Assembly: GCA_022925895.1 (NCBI GenBank)
Contig: JAKSYS010000455.1
Span: forward strand, 1 to 51,328
Source: Fragilaria crotonensis
Lineage: Eukaryota > Bacillariophyta > Fragilariophyceae > Fragilariales > Fragilariaceae
DNA length: 51,328 nt
Direction: 5' to 3'
Below are positions 1 to 8,841 of this stretch, piece by piece (the stretch's first letter is position 1; the number at the start of each line of letters is the position of its first letter). The translations under genes and the position numbers were made by a program. Below the pieces are notes generated by a model. The model was not told where the DNA came from, ran no database searches, and saw only the letters and a program-made list of their open reading frames with translations.

Positions 1-1033
1 AATCTGCCAATCGTCCTTCCTTGTAGGAGGTCGATTCACGCAGCTTAACATCTTAGCTCTATAATATACGTTTCAGATGCACTCTAATGTATCATGCACA
101 TGCCTTGACTTGTTCCTTGGCGCGCGGAGGGACGGGGTTGCCATGTCATGGAGTTTCATTGCCGTTCGGACCCTTCTTGAGCACGGACAAGCACATAACA
201 CCCGGTACCATCATTTTCACACTTCCGAGTGGGTTACGGCGATTCTGGTGGCAGCCAAAGCACAAAGGCTCGTTCTACGTCTCGATGCAGTCGTCTTAGG
301 AACCGATATGGGTGCGTAAGATGAAACACATTTGCGGCCAGGTGAAAGGATGTGGTATGGAATGAATCAATCGGTAGTCCTAACATCTGTTGTGACAATT
401 GGAATTCTCTTGTCGGAGAACTACTCTACCCGTCGTCGTTCCTAATGTTGATTGCAGTTTGTTGAGATACACTCGTCGATTCACACATCGCCCCGTCGCA
501 GTGTTAGGATCAACAACTCAAGTCCACTCTCATGATTTTAGCATAGCACTTGCCTTAATACGAAGCACATATGGTTCACTGGAGGCTGTATCCTGCACCT
601 TGCGATTTCGCGCCCTTCAGGTGCTATCATCAATGATTGGTGACTGGCCTTATTTTCCTGTCATCAACACATTGATGTTGAAAAATGTGGCAACGAAACC
701 CCTTCCATCGGCAATCCTATATGACACAGCGATTTTAGGCAAGGCGACGAATGGCGAGACTTGGGACGAATCCCTTGAAACGGAGCAGACAACGGCGGAA
801 TCCCGCGAGTGTGTGCCATTCCGAAAAAACAGCAATGCCATGAGAAGGCTACTCAAGTATGTCGTCGCGTGAATGACAGTGCAGATGGGTTCATTCCCGT
901 GCGGGCGCGGAAGTCGCTTTCAACGGATGGAATCAGGACTGTGCAATACTCCGACAACTCTTCGTCAGAACAAGGCCACTTTCATTCTCACAAAATCCCT
1001 TCTCAGCCCAATACAGCTCTCCATTATCGAACC
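1..1033. other. intergenic, with a decayed copy of the sequence that follows the secreted repeat genes
   Basis: I see no convincing gene here. The reading frames at 77-319 and 399-872 have no recognisable domain. About 265-420 resembles 8786-8940, the sequence just after the secreted repeat gene at 8547; shared pieces include an AGGAACCGAT-like stretch, CCAGGTGAAAGGATGTGGTATG and CTAACATCTGT. The first 45 bases also resemble about 8960-8992 (CCTTGTAG then ATTCACGC). The region therefore looks like remains of repeated duplication of the secreted-repeat locus. About 905-1033 aligns loosely with 8440-8546 upstream of the second gene, so it may hold the shared promoter. Confidence 0.5.
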
Positions 1034-1336
1034 ATGATGACACGTGTACTTTTCGTTGTCACCTTGATGGCTTTCGCAACGTCCCAGGTTGGCGCGATAC
1101 CAGTAACCAAGATGCCAACCAAGAAACCGGTGACCAAGTTGCCAACCAAGAAGCCAGCGACCAAATTGCCAACCAAGAAGCCGGTGACCAAGTTGCCAAC
1201 CAAGAAGCCAGTGACCAAGTTGCCAACCAAGAAGCCGGTGACCAAGGTACCAACCAAGAAGCCCCATTCCAAGGCGCCAACCAAGAAGCCGGCGACCAAC
1301 AGGTTGCCAACCATGCAGCAACCGGACTTGGACTAA
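1034..1336 (+). CDS. small secreted Lys/Pro/Thr repeat protein
   Basis: A 100-residue protein. Residues 1-21 form a clear signal peptide (MMTRVLFVVTLMAFATSQVGA). The rest is about seven copies of a nine-residue unit of the type LPTKKPVTK, with variants MPTKKPVTK, VPTKKPHSK and APTKKPATN, ending in a short acidic tail. I chose the ATG at 1034 because the signal peptide starts there and matches the paralogue at 8547. The mature chain is strongly basic and has no cysteine, so a folded enzyme is unlikely. An extracellular or cell-wall role, perhaps with O-glycosylated Thr/Pro or Lys-rich binding to silica or polysaccharide, is inference only. The paralogue shares upstream and downstream sequence, which shows a locus duplication. 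Confidence 0.7.
   Translation: MMTRVLFVVTLMAFATSQVGAIPVTKMPTKKPVTKLPTKKPATKLPTKKPVTKLPTKKPVTKLPTKKPVTKVPTKKPHSKAPTKKPATNRLPTMQQPDLD
1084..1300 (+). repeat. 27-bp coding minisatellite
   Basis: Tandem 27-base units of the type CCAACCAAGAAGCCGGTGAC plus AAGTTG encode the nine-residue repeats of the secreted protein at 1034. Units are nearly identical in the middle and diverge towards the 3' end. Several long minus-strand frames here exist only because the repeat is in phase on both strands. Confidence 0.8.
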
Positions 1337-1344
1337 CAACGCCT

Positions 1345-2101
1345 CGAATCGGGTCCATTAGAGTTGCCGATCCCATCTTCGTTGGACCGATCCAGTCTAG
1401 GAACCATGTCGATAAGGGGAAACATTCTGCAACTAGGTGATGGGCTGTGATTTGGGGATGAGGTTAGAATAGAGACATCCTTAGCAAGAATTTGAAACAA
1501 TCCGCTTTTCCTTTTCGCTCTGTAAACTAGCGTCGTGACTGTGTCAGTGCTGTCCCTGGTTGTACCGTACAACCGACTGCAACTGATTGATAGAAACGAG
1601 AGTTTGATTCGCACAGTTTTCAACGTCCGTTTCGGCATCCTTCTTGAACAAAATATCGATGTCTCTTGCGCAGCACTCTCGTTTACGAAAGAGAGCCTGA
1701 TTCTCTGGAGGCAACGTCCGACTCTCGATCAGATTTCATGCCCTTCACGCGGTTTTACTGCCTCTTTTTGCTTCATGATGGTCGCAACAATACCGCCTCT
1801 GGTCCGCGACGCAACGTATCTCAGCAACAAGCAACGGTCTATTAGGTGGCATCCTGCGTTTGCAAAACAAGGAATAAAACGGGCAATAGCTGTGAATTCT
1901 GATTCTCTAGAAGTTTGGACTATTCTGGTGTCCTTTTCCATTTTGTATCAGTCGGTCCCGAAGGGGTGGTCCAGTCCAAGTCGAACTCTATACATGATTT
2001 CCCTGGGAATATACCCATCTGTTTTCATTGAGATTCAAGTGTTAGATCGATCGAATTCAAGAGTGGTCCTTGATCGTTTCGTATTGCGTCAAAGTTACGA
2101 C
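1345..2101. other. intergenic
   Basis: About 1345-1460 is another diverged copy of the sequence that follows the secreted repeat genes (compare 8786-8900). The 225-residue frame at 1535-2212 has no recognisable domain and overlaps the LOV gene on the other strand, so I leave it uncalled. The plus-strand stretch at 2098-2105, read on the minus strand, gives a GGTAAGTC just at the LOV stop codon. That could be another splice donor leading into this region, but I found no convincing further exon. Confidence 0.4.
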
Positions 2102-2697
2102 TTACCCGTGATTCGAAGGCGCTTGGCCTGGCCCTTGTCTCGCCACCTGGCATTGTACTCCAAGAAACTAGTAGAAAAAAGAGAACATGGGAATGTTAGC
2201 TGGTGTATGTAATGTGTCAATACGGGAGCAATGACAACAGAAGTCCTTACATATTGGACATTGTTCTCTTCATCTCTCAGTGGCGTCAAAAAGAATTCAT
2301 TGACAAACGTACTGCCATCTTTCCGGTAATTGAGAAGATTGACAGATTGTTCCGTGTGATTCTGAATGCTTGCTCGAATCCGATCGACTTCATCCTTCTT
2401 GGTGGCTGGACCCTGAAGGAAACGACAATTACGACCTTGTATTTCGCTGTACGGGTATCCTGTTAGGGAGCAGAATCCATCCGAGGCGAAAACAATCGGA
2501 TTATCGGGCAAGGCAGGATCACAAACGCAATACGCAACTTGTTCGTGCCCCTCACTATTGAGCATATCAATCACGATGCAATCCTTTTCACAGAGACCTT
2601 TGGTAGGGACAAAGTGTCGAGCAAGAGATTTGTGATGAGGGGTATCGTGAACCGAGACAACCCCTAGCATGGACATGATTTGAGATCCAATCGACAT
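2102..2697 (-). CDS. short LOV-domain blue-light photoreceptor protein (two exons)
   Basis: Exon 1 is 2697-2251 and exon 2 is 2167-2102; joined they give 170 residues. LOV domains bind FMN and form a cysteinyl adduct under blue light. The domain spans about residues 55-157. It has the photoactive motif GRNCRFLQ (88-95, Cys91), the flavin-contacting Asn123 (LLNYRKDG) and Asn133 (FVNEFF), and, from exon 2, FLGVQ with Gln154. All usual LOV signature residues are therefore present. There is no bZIP as in aureochromes, no kinase and no other effector; only about 54 residues precede the domain and 16 follow. It is a stand-alone short LOV protein that must signal through a partner or by dimerising. 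The two-exon model is my reading; unspliced, the frame stays open to 200 residues but loses the last LOV strand. Confidence 0.88.
2168..2250 (-). other. 83-nt phase-0 intron in the LOV gene
   Basis: On the minus strand the donor reads CAATAT|GTAAGG and the acceptor TTTTTTCTACTAG|TTTCTTGG. Removing it turns an unrelated tail into FLGVQC, the conserved last strand of a LOV domain, which is strong support. The length is not a multiple of three. Confidence 0.88.
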
Positions 2698-2988
2698 TTT
2701 GTTATCTTGCGATTTGTTGCGTCTGAGTGCTGCTTAATGATGATTTTGTTTTGGAAAATGACGATTTCGGTTTGTTGTGATGTTGGCTGCTATTCGAATT
2801 GGGTGCGTATTCTTTATTGATGTGTATTTCAATTGGTGCAGATGTCAGGCGTCAGAAACAACGCTCCGCATGATAAAAATGAGTGTCAATGTTGATGTGT
2901 CACAACGTCACAATTGTTTTTTTGTTGACACTCCCGATGACCTCAACGGAATCATATTTAAGTACTAGTGTCTATCCACCCGGTCCAT

Positions 2989-3062
2989 GCCTTAATTAAT
3001 CCAGTCATTTTGCCTTAATTAACCCCATCATTTTCGTACGTGTGCAAGACGCTTTTCTGTAC
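2989..3062 (+). repeat. about 75-bp inverted-repeat arm (left)
   Basis: The stretch TGCCTTAATTAATCCAGTCA through AAGACGCTTTTCTGTA matches the reverse complement of about 8137-8217 with scattered mismatches. The pair points inwards around the ATP-grasp paralogue at 5462 and the gene stump behind it. Confidence 0.65.
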
Positions 3063-4165
3063 ATTCTATACTACGGGCCACTGAAAAAAATGCTCCGATT
3101 GCAGTCATCAATGTGAAAAGATAACGACACTTGTCTGCGTCCATTTGATCCATTTTCCTTTTCTATATTTTCAGCGGATGTCACTGATCAGAAAAAAGCT
3201 CAATACTTGATTTTTTCATCCCACAATCAGTCTGACTAAAGGCATGCAATCTTGTGTAGCGTGTGGTAGATGTTCTACGTAACGTCAAAACAGTTTTTAT
3301 TTCGGTACGTCCATTTTCATTCAATTCTGAAATGACAAATTGAGACTTGGAGGCAAACATTCTGAGTGACCGATGACCGACATCGTTTTGATGTATCTGG
3401 CATCCTCACTCGTTAAGTCAACTGTGGCAAAATCATCTCTGACCGTTCATTCCAAATCTGTTATAGAGTAGTGAATTTTTTCAATCGCTTGGTATAAATT
3501 CTACACGATTTCTGTGTGGGAAATTGTCCGTTGGGGTTCCTCTTTCCAATCAATATGTCTTTGTGGATACTTCAAGCTGGTCAAATATCCAGCGTGCTTC
3601 ATCACCATTCAAAGTATACTGAATTAGATGATCACCTCAGTTTTTTCAAAAGTGAGAAGGGAATGATCTGAAACGATGGGATCAGAAATCAGACAATCCT
3701 CCGTAGACTATGGTATACATTCTACATGATACTTCAACATATTTTCTTCCGGTTCGATCTCTATCCTCTAATTGAACACTGTCGCTTGAATAGTGAAAAT
3801 GAGTACAAGTTTCAAGTATGAAAACTACACTTCAAAGTATTTGAAACACAATGGTCGTCTTACTTTTGGTTGAACTTGCCAAGAACGTAATCGAACCGTA
3901 GGCCAAAAGGTGTTATCAGAATCGTGGGTTTTACGTAGCATCTGGTATTATGTCTACTGCTGGTCAAGATCAGAAGTGACACGAAAAAATTGGATGATGA
4001 AAAAAATTGATGCAGAAAAACTCTTGTTTCTCGATCATAAACAGTATTCAGATACAGAGCTTTAAAACCATGCACATTCATAAGGTTCTTAAGCCAATGC
4101 CCAAGTTTCAAGTCCAACGGACGACGTACAAGATAACAGGAACGATTGCCGACATGAGCAAATAC

Positions 4166-4197
4166 GGGGTTAATTAACCCCAAATGGGGTTAATTCC
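4166..4197. repeat. 16-bp palindrome GGGGTTAATTAACCCC with a partial repeat
   Basis: A perfect palindrome at 4166-4181 is followed after five bases by GGGGTTAATTCCCG. The same CCTTAATTAACCCC sequence occurs at about 3002-3015, so the two sites may be ends of one non-coding element. Confidence 0.55.
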
Positions 4198-4260
4198 CGT
4201 CGGGTGGCTAGACACTAGTGGGTGCCTCACATTAGATCGGAGTGTCTACTACAGGAAACT

Positions 4261-4380
4261 GGACGTACAGTACCCCCAACCTGGTCGTACTCCGTACCAC
4301 TACTTTTTCCCCCTACAATATGCAGTACCATGGTACCAACGTAGGAAACTTCATGAAGTACAGTACCAGGTACGAGTACC
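4261..4380. repeat. GTAC-rich palindromic tract
   Basis: GTAC occurs ten times in 120 bases, where about half an occurrence would be expected by chance. It appears mostly as AGTAC, GGTACC or CGTAC. Similar tracts recur across the intergenic DNA of the window. Confidence 0.75.
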
Positions 4381-4646
4381 TGGTGCTTATCATGCCCCAG
4401 TATTGCAGTTCATCGCATGGTATATTTTACAGTAGCATTTGTCAAGCAACCTGTTCACAGCAAATTCAATGAGTATTCCATCCAGTAACTTTGAATTCGT
4501 ACAGTATTGTAGTTCAGTAACGTAACACACTGTCGTTTCAACATAAATTACCGTCCGTTTATGTACTGTAGACCTGTAGTACATGTAATCCACGTAACAG
4601 TGCAACATTTGATCCAGTACCCCAGAGTGGTCATACTCCGTAACAG

Positions 4647-4664
4647 ACGCACGCACGCACGCAC
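4647..4664. repeat. (ACGC)n microsatellite
   Basis: More than four perfect ACGC units in intergenic DNA. Confidence 0.9.
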
Positions 4665-5461
4665 ACAATTAATTTATAATATAGTAGGATATAGGACGTA
4701 CTGTATACCTGTAGTTTATTTCAATTACAGTTGATAGGCCAGTGCCTGGTACTTGAACCAGATATCATTGCAGTACCCATGGTATCGAACTGTACTTTGA
4801 TTTTCCTCCAGAGGACTTGTACTGTCAAAGGACACTACTGAGAATGTTAGTGCTACAGGAATTTACTCATGTCTCCAGTACTCATTTCTACGTATGTATT
4901 TGTGTGCCCTCGGACGACGCAGATTGTCGGAGTCGATGTATGGTTAAATGTGAAATCTGTCGCTTGCGTTGAACCCAAACAGTATATCAAAATATGTATT
5001 GCCCTCGGGACTCGCCCTTTGCTCGCGTCAAACAGCAAGGGTTGCTTTCCATAAGATGTCGATAATCCGAATTCGTGACTGGGCAACAAATTGAGATGTT
5101 GTTTTTGATTTAGGCCGGGCCATCGGCGGTTTGAACATTTGATATGTCATAGGAGAGGCAATTCTATTTCACGTGATTCGGGACTGTAAGATTGGCAGGG
5201 TTACAACGCATGAACATCATACTCGGTACTCATGTATTGATATAAATTATATGCCATAATCATAGTGACTAAAATCAGTCTTTCTGGTGCTGGGAGATGG
5301 AAGTTGCAAGATTGGCACATCGCACATATTGCAATTACAATTGCATCCATTCATCGTTCCTTATCCGAAATCAGAGCCATAGAGTGATAATCCTGCAAGA
5401 GCATTCAGAGACTCGTTGCACCAGACTACTACCGATTGTGACGATAACGAAGATTTTTGAA

Positions 5462-7246
5462 ATGCCTCCTCAAAGCAGCTCAATGAGAGACATGAAGCTA
5501 CTCAGTTTCTCTTCGTCGTCTTCTGAAAAGGAAATCAAGCGTATGCGAACACATACAACAACACTTCCTTTGAGAAGAACAAGTGACCGCCCACTACCTC
5601 ATCGTGGCATGATGGGTCAGAAATGGAGAATTACGGCAGTATCATTTCGACGAATTAATTTGGCTTTCTTGCTCGTGCTTGGACTTTGCTATGTCTCTGT
5701 TGCAATGATGCTTATTGCAGTACACCATCAGAATACAAGTTTGGAACCGAATTTAATCATGACCACGTTATTCGACGGCCACATTCACGAATCTGAAGAA
5801 CTATTGACTATGTTGCTTCACAATCAGACATTGGGATTGTCGCGGGTGACACATCATGGCATGGGAGATCGAATGCAGATGCTGCCCTCGCCGGAGCAAT
5901 TGCACGAGGCTACGATCCGAATTCGGACGGTCGACGCACCAGCCATAGGACTTGCAATTTTGGGGAATTTGCCAGATGCCTCCCCGCCACACGCATGGGC
6001 ACGACTCGCTGGCATGCGGCACTATCAATGGTTTCTGGTTCATGGACAACCCATTCTTGTGACACAAGAATGTTCAAATGCTGAGCAAGTATACTATTCG
6101 ACAAGGAGAACATTGCTACAAACCAACGGTGATTCGTATTGTCATCCTGTGCAAACCACACCACAAACATGGAAGCGTATGCGCCAATTAGCTCTGCAAT
6201 TGGGACAGTTGGAGCACATCCAGCAACTTGGCATTGCATCCTTGGGATTTTATGCCAGTCGTGATCAACTCAAGTTTTCTATTGTCAGAACAGATTCAAT
6301 TGCCGCATTACCTGCGAAGTTGCAAAATATCCTCCATGGGGCACTTGATGTTGAATCGAATTTGTGGTCGCCTGCGTACGTGGAACGGCTGGTGAATGAC
6401 AAAAGCTGGGTTCTGATTGCGTTCCCCCAATCTAGTCCCGATACATCACCTAAAACGCCCGTCACGACGTCAATGCATGAGAGCGCCTCATCACTCTGTC
6501 AAAGCCTCCCCGACAACACTGTTTGTCCCACATCGGAGATGATGACCGTTGGACAAGACTATCCAATCCAGTGTGTATCTCTTTCCAAGCAAAAATCGTC
6601 GGCTACAAAAGGCGCCGCCCTTCAAGTCAAGGTCCTTGGCCAATGGAGAATTCCCACATTTGAAACAGTCATAGTTCGTGTGGATTGGCTCTGGGCTCTG
6701 GGATTGGCCACCTTGCTGCTTTTTCTCAAGGCATTTCGCATTGGTCACGACACCCAAAAAAATTCAATGCACGCACCCTTGACTGTTTTCATTTACCTTC
6801 TGGCAGTCGTTGGCTACAAGTACTCAAAACCCAATAATGCCGGACTCTTCTCGACCGAATCCATCGCTACAACCATTGTGGACAGTTACCGCACCTTTGT
6901 CTTGGTCCACCCCATTTCAGTAACATCGCCCATGATTGCCTGGTCGCACATTGCAACCTATTGGTTCGAAGTTGCTGCATGGCGAAGCCGATCCATTCAG
7001 GGCGTTTTGTTTTGGTACTTGTGCTATGAACTCATTGCATCCTACGTGAACGAACATTATCACATCCTAGAAGAAGACAATGCCGTTCGATGTTCTCGAG
7101 TTGCCTTCATTGCCGCCATGAAGCAGTATGCTGTCGATGATGTGGTTCGAGCCTATCTACTGCCACCCTTCTTTGTGTACCTGTACCTACTACCGAATTT
7201 GCTGTGGGAGTATATTTCAGTGTACGTCCTTTCCATTTTTATCTAA
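5462..7246 (+). CDS. TupA-like ATP-grasp paralogue with C-terminal membrane domain, probably a pseudoenzyme
   Basis: The frame opens at ATG 5297 (649 residues). I prefer the internal ATG at 5462 (MPPQSSSM, 594 residues), which gives an N-terminal layout closer to the full-length relative at 42907. A membrane anchor (NLAFLLVLGLCYVSVAMMLI) is followed by a lumenal or extracellular part, then a C-terminal domain with several hydrophobic segments (VFIYLLAVVGYKY, GVLFWYLCYELIA, AYLLPPFFVYLYLLPNLL). Alignment by eye with 42907 places WKRMRQLALQL and LGIASLGFYASRDQLKFS over WKRMVQMVTVL and GIIRIDLYASDRDIYFSEF. The aspartate and glutamate expected to bind metal in ATP-grasp enzymes are lost, and the ATP-binding half with the lysine is missing or unrecognisable. 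The membrane domain is well kept. The likely role is structural or regulatory. Confidence 0.7.
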   Translation: MPPQSSSMRDMKLLSFSSSSSEKEIKRMRTHTTTLPLRRTSDRPLPHRGMMGQKWRITAVSFRRINLAFLLVLGLCYVSVAMMLIAVHHQNTSLEPNLIMTTLFDGHIHESEELLTMLLHNQTLGLSRVTHHGMGDRMQMLPSPEQLHEATIRIRTVDAPAIGLAILGNLPDASPPHAWARLAGMRHYQWFLVHGQPILVTQECSNAEQVYYSTRRTLLQTNGDSYCHPVQTTPQTWKRMRQLALQLGQLEHIQQLGIASLGFYASRDQLKFSIVRTDSIAALPAKLQNILHGALDVESNLWSPAYVERLVNDKSWVLIAFPQSSPDTSPKTPVTTSMHESASSLCQSLPDNTVCPTSEMMTVGQDYPIQCVSLSKQKSSATKGAALQVKVLGQWRIPTFETVIVRVDWLWALGLATLLLFLKAFRIGHDTQKNSMHAPLTVFIYLLAVVGYKYSKPNNAGLFSTESIATTIVDSYRTFVLVHPISVTSPMIAWSHIATYWFEVAAWRSRSIQGVLFWYLCYELIASYVNEHYHILEEDNAVRCSRVAFIAAMKQYAVDDVVRAYLLPPFFVYLYLLPNLLWEYISVYVLSIFI

Positions 7247-7765
7247 ACGGCTTGGGATAACCCTACCCCGAGGGCGTTTTGTCAAGCGATATGCCCGGAT
7301 ACTTTGTTTCGGATGATGGTCCGATTTGGTGGCAAGTCACGGCCCTGCGACGATTCATTTTGCCTCGAGAGAGCTTCCTGTCACTGTTTCACGTCGGTTA
7401 TACCAGGGCAACGCCGTTTACGTTGGCGATACTCGAGGTTTGGGAAGCGTGCATTGAAGAATATCCCTTTTGAATTCACGGGACGGGTTCTGTGTAAACT
7501 TAAACGAAAGGGCATTCAACTTGGTATTGTTGACTCCCCGATGTCTGTTTACACTTACTGCCAGGAATGACAATGATTAGCAAAGCCCCTTGTCCCATGT
7601 AAGACATCGTTTAATGGATGAAAGTTTAGAGCTACACAGCACCTGCGTGTCGTGACACACAAACAAAATTGGAATACAAAAAGCACATGCGTAGATGAAA
7701 AGCTCCTCTCGACAGTTGACCCATCAGTCGGCCCCCGCTGTTCAAAAACGACGAACTCGTCTGAA
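7247..7765. other. duplicated downstream region
   Basis: No complete gene is seen. A short frame at 7279-7473, continued by eye in the next frame to about 7570, reads like protein (GPIWWQVTALRRFILPRESF then EVWEACIEEYPF), but a frame change breaks it. 7247-7935 as a whole aligns with 9475-10190, so it belongs to the duplicated segment. Confidence 0.5.
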
Positions 7766-7918
7766 TCAATCTTTTGAACTCTTTGGAATTAATGTTGCGG
7801 CGTTCGAAATTCCTCTGGCGAATTCCAAGAGAGGAGGTTTCTCCATGCGATTGGATTCATTACTCTTCGCAAACAGGAAGGACGACGGCAGCGGAGAGCT
7901 GTGTTGCCGATGCAAAAG
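7766..7918 (-). pseudogene. 51-codon 3' stump of the SANT/GAF gene
   Basis: The minus strand encodes LLHRQHSSPLPSSFLFAKSN through to SSKD and a stop. It matches the last 50 residues of the protein at 10037-12478 (LLHWQHSSPMPSSFLLANSN to SPRD) with about ten substitutions and no gap. There is no upstream coding sequence, so this is a fragment carried along in a segmental duplication. Its open frame shows that the duplication is fairly recent. Confidence 0.85.
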
Positions 7919-8546
7919 TTTTCAGATAGTAGATTTCCACTTCAAAGGAAAATGGATCAAATGAATGCAGACGATTGTGCGTCGTTTTGTGTTCACACTT
8001 GATAACTGCAATTGGATCATTTTTTCATTGGCCCGTGCAGGAAACAGGTGTCATGAGAAAGAAACGAAATGTTCAAATGTTGTTGCAAACGTAAGAAGTC
8101 GGATAGCCGTTTCTCCTCATACATACATAATAATACAGAAAAGCGTCTTGCTCCTACGAAATTGACAAATGATGGGTTCAATTAAGGCAAGTGACCGGAG
8201 TAATTAAGGCACATGGGTACAGAATGCCTGGAGTATCATAGGGTATGCGAACAGAGGCTTTCTGCTTTCCACCAAAACCAACTAATGTATTGAGCAGCAC
8301 TACCGGTAGGCGTCTGATCGAAAATGAGACGTTGGTCACGGATACACGGATCATGGATATGAAGTCCATCAAGCAATGACATATTTTAATTGAATCTTGT
8401 TTTCGTTCTACGGGAGCTGTAAACAGCCTACCAGTACTCAGTCCTGGGTGCGCAAGACATACTCCGACTGCTCTGCTCGGGACAAGACCAACATCATGCT
8501 CACAATTAAATAATTGCTTCTCATTTTCGAGGGATTGCTGACTATC
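7919..8546. other. intergenic
   Basis: I see no gene. It contains the right arm of the inverted repeat (8137-8217). About 8440-8546 resembles about 940-1033 upstream of the other secreted repeat gene, including ATACTCCGAC and a CTCACAA stretch, so a shared promoter is likely. Confidence 0.5.
8137..8217 (-). repeat. about 75-bp inverted-repeat arm (right)
   Basis: The reverse complement reads GTGCCTTAATTACTCCGGTC through CAAGACGCTTTTCTG. It matches 2989-3062 in inverted orientation. Confidence 0.65.
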
Positions 8547-8750
8547 ATGTCACGTTTTCTTCTTTTCGTTGTTACCTTGATGGCATTCGCAACATCCCAG
8601 GTTGGTGCGGCCCCTGTGACTCAGAGGCCCGGAGCGACTAGGCATCCGACCAACAAGCCAACTAAGCATCCGACCAAGAAGCCATCGACTGCTCCAACCG
8701 GGTCAAAGCCATATCCATTGCCTCCGACAAAGGTCCCATTGCCTCACTAG
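8547..8750 (+). CDS. small secreted Lys/Pro/Thr protein, paralogue of 1034
   Basis: A 67-residue protein. The signal peptide MSRFLLFVVTLMAFATSQVGA is nearly identical to that at 1034. The mature part is short and basic (RHPTNKPTKHPTKKPSTAPT) and ends in a Pro-rich tail. It has fewer and more degenerate repeats than its paralogue, so repeat number varies within the family. The start is fixed by the signal peptide. The first exported residues after the predicted cleavage (APVT or IPVT) agree in both. The function is unknown; an extracellular matrix or wall role is inference. Confidence 0.68.
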   Translation: MSRFLLFVVTLMAFATSQVGAAPVTQRPGATRHPTNKPTKHPTKKPSTAPTGSKPYPLPPTKVPLPH

Positions 8751-8841
8751 AATATGTTTGGAACGTCGCAATGTGTTAAATCAAGTCGATTGGCATGGGA
8801 ATTCCTCTCCTACGAACCGATGCTGTCAATTTAGGAAACCT

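Larger units (their letters stand above)
2698..5296. other. 2.6-kb gene-free stretch
   Basis: No frame here has a recognisable domain. 2698-2985 is the upstream region of the LOV gene. 2989-4200 is AT-rich and bounded by TTAATTAACCCC-type sequences. 4240-4830 is a dense GTAC-rich tract with an ACGC microsatellite. 4853-5296 leads into the next gene and includes an AT-rich GATATAAATTATATG at about 5238 that could be a core promoter. Confidence 0.55.

Noticed and set aside
399-872. 157-residue frame near the window start
   Set aside because: No domain, signal or homologue recognised, and part of the region is a degraded duplicate.
965-1376. Three long minus-strand frames over the 27-bp repeats
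   Set aside because: They arise because the repeat unit is a multiple of three and stays open on both strands. They lack signal or domain and oppose the clear secreted protein.
1535-2212. 225-residue plus-strand frame
   Set aside because: It overlaps the well-supported LOV gene on the other strand and shows no recognisable family.
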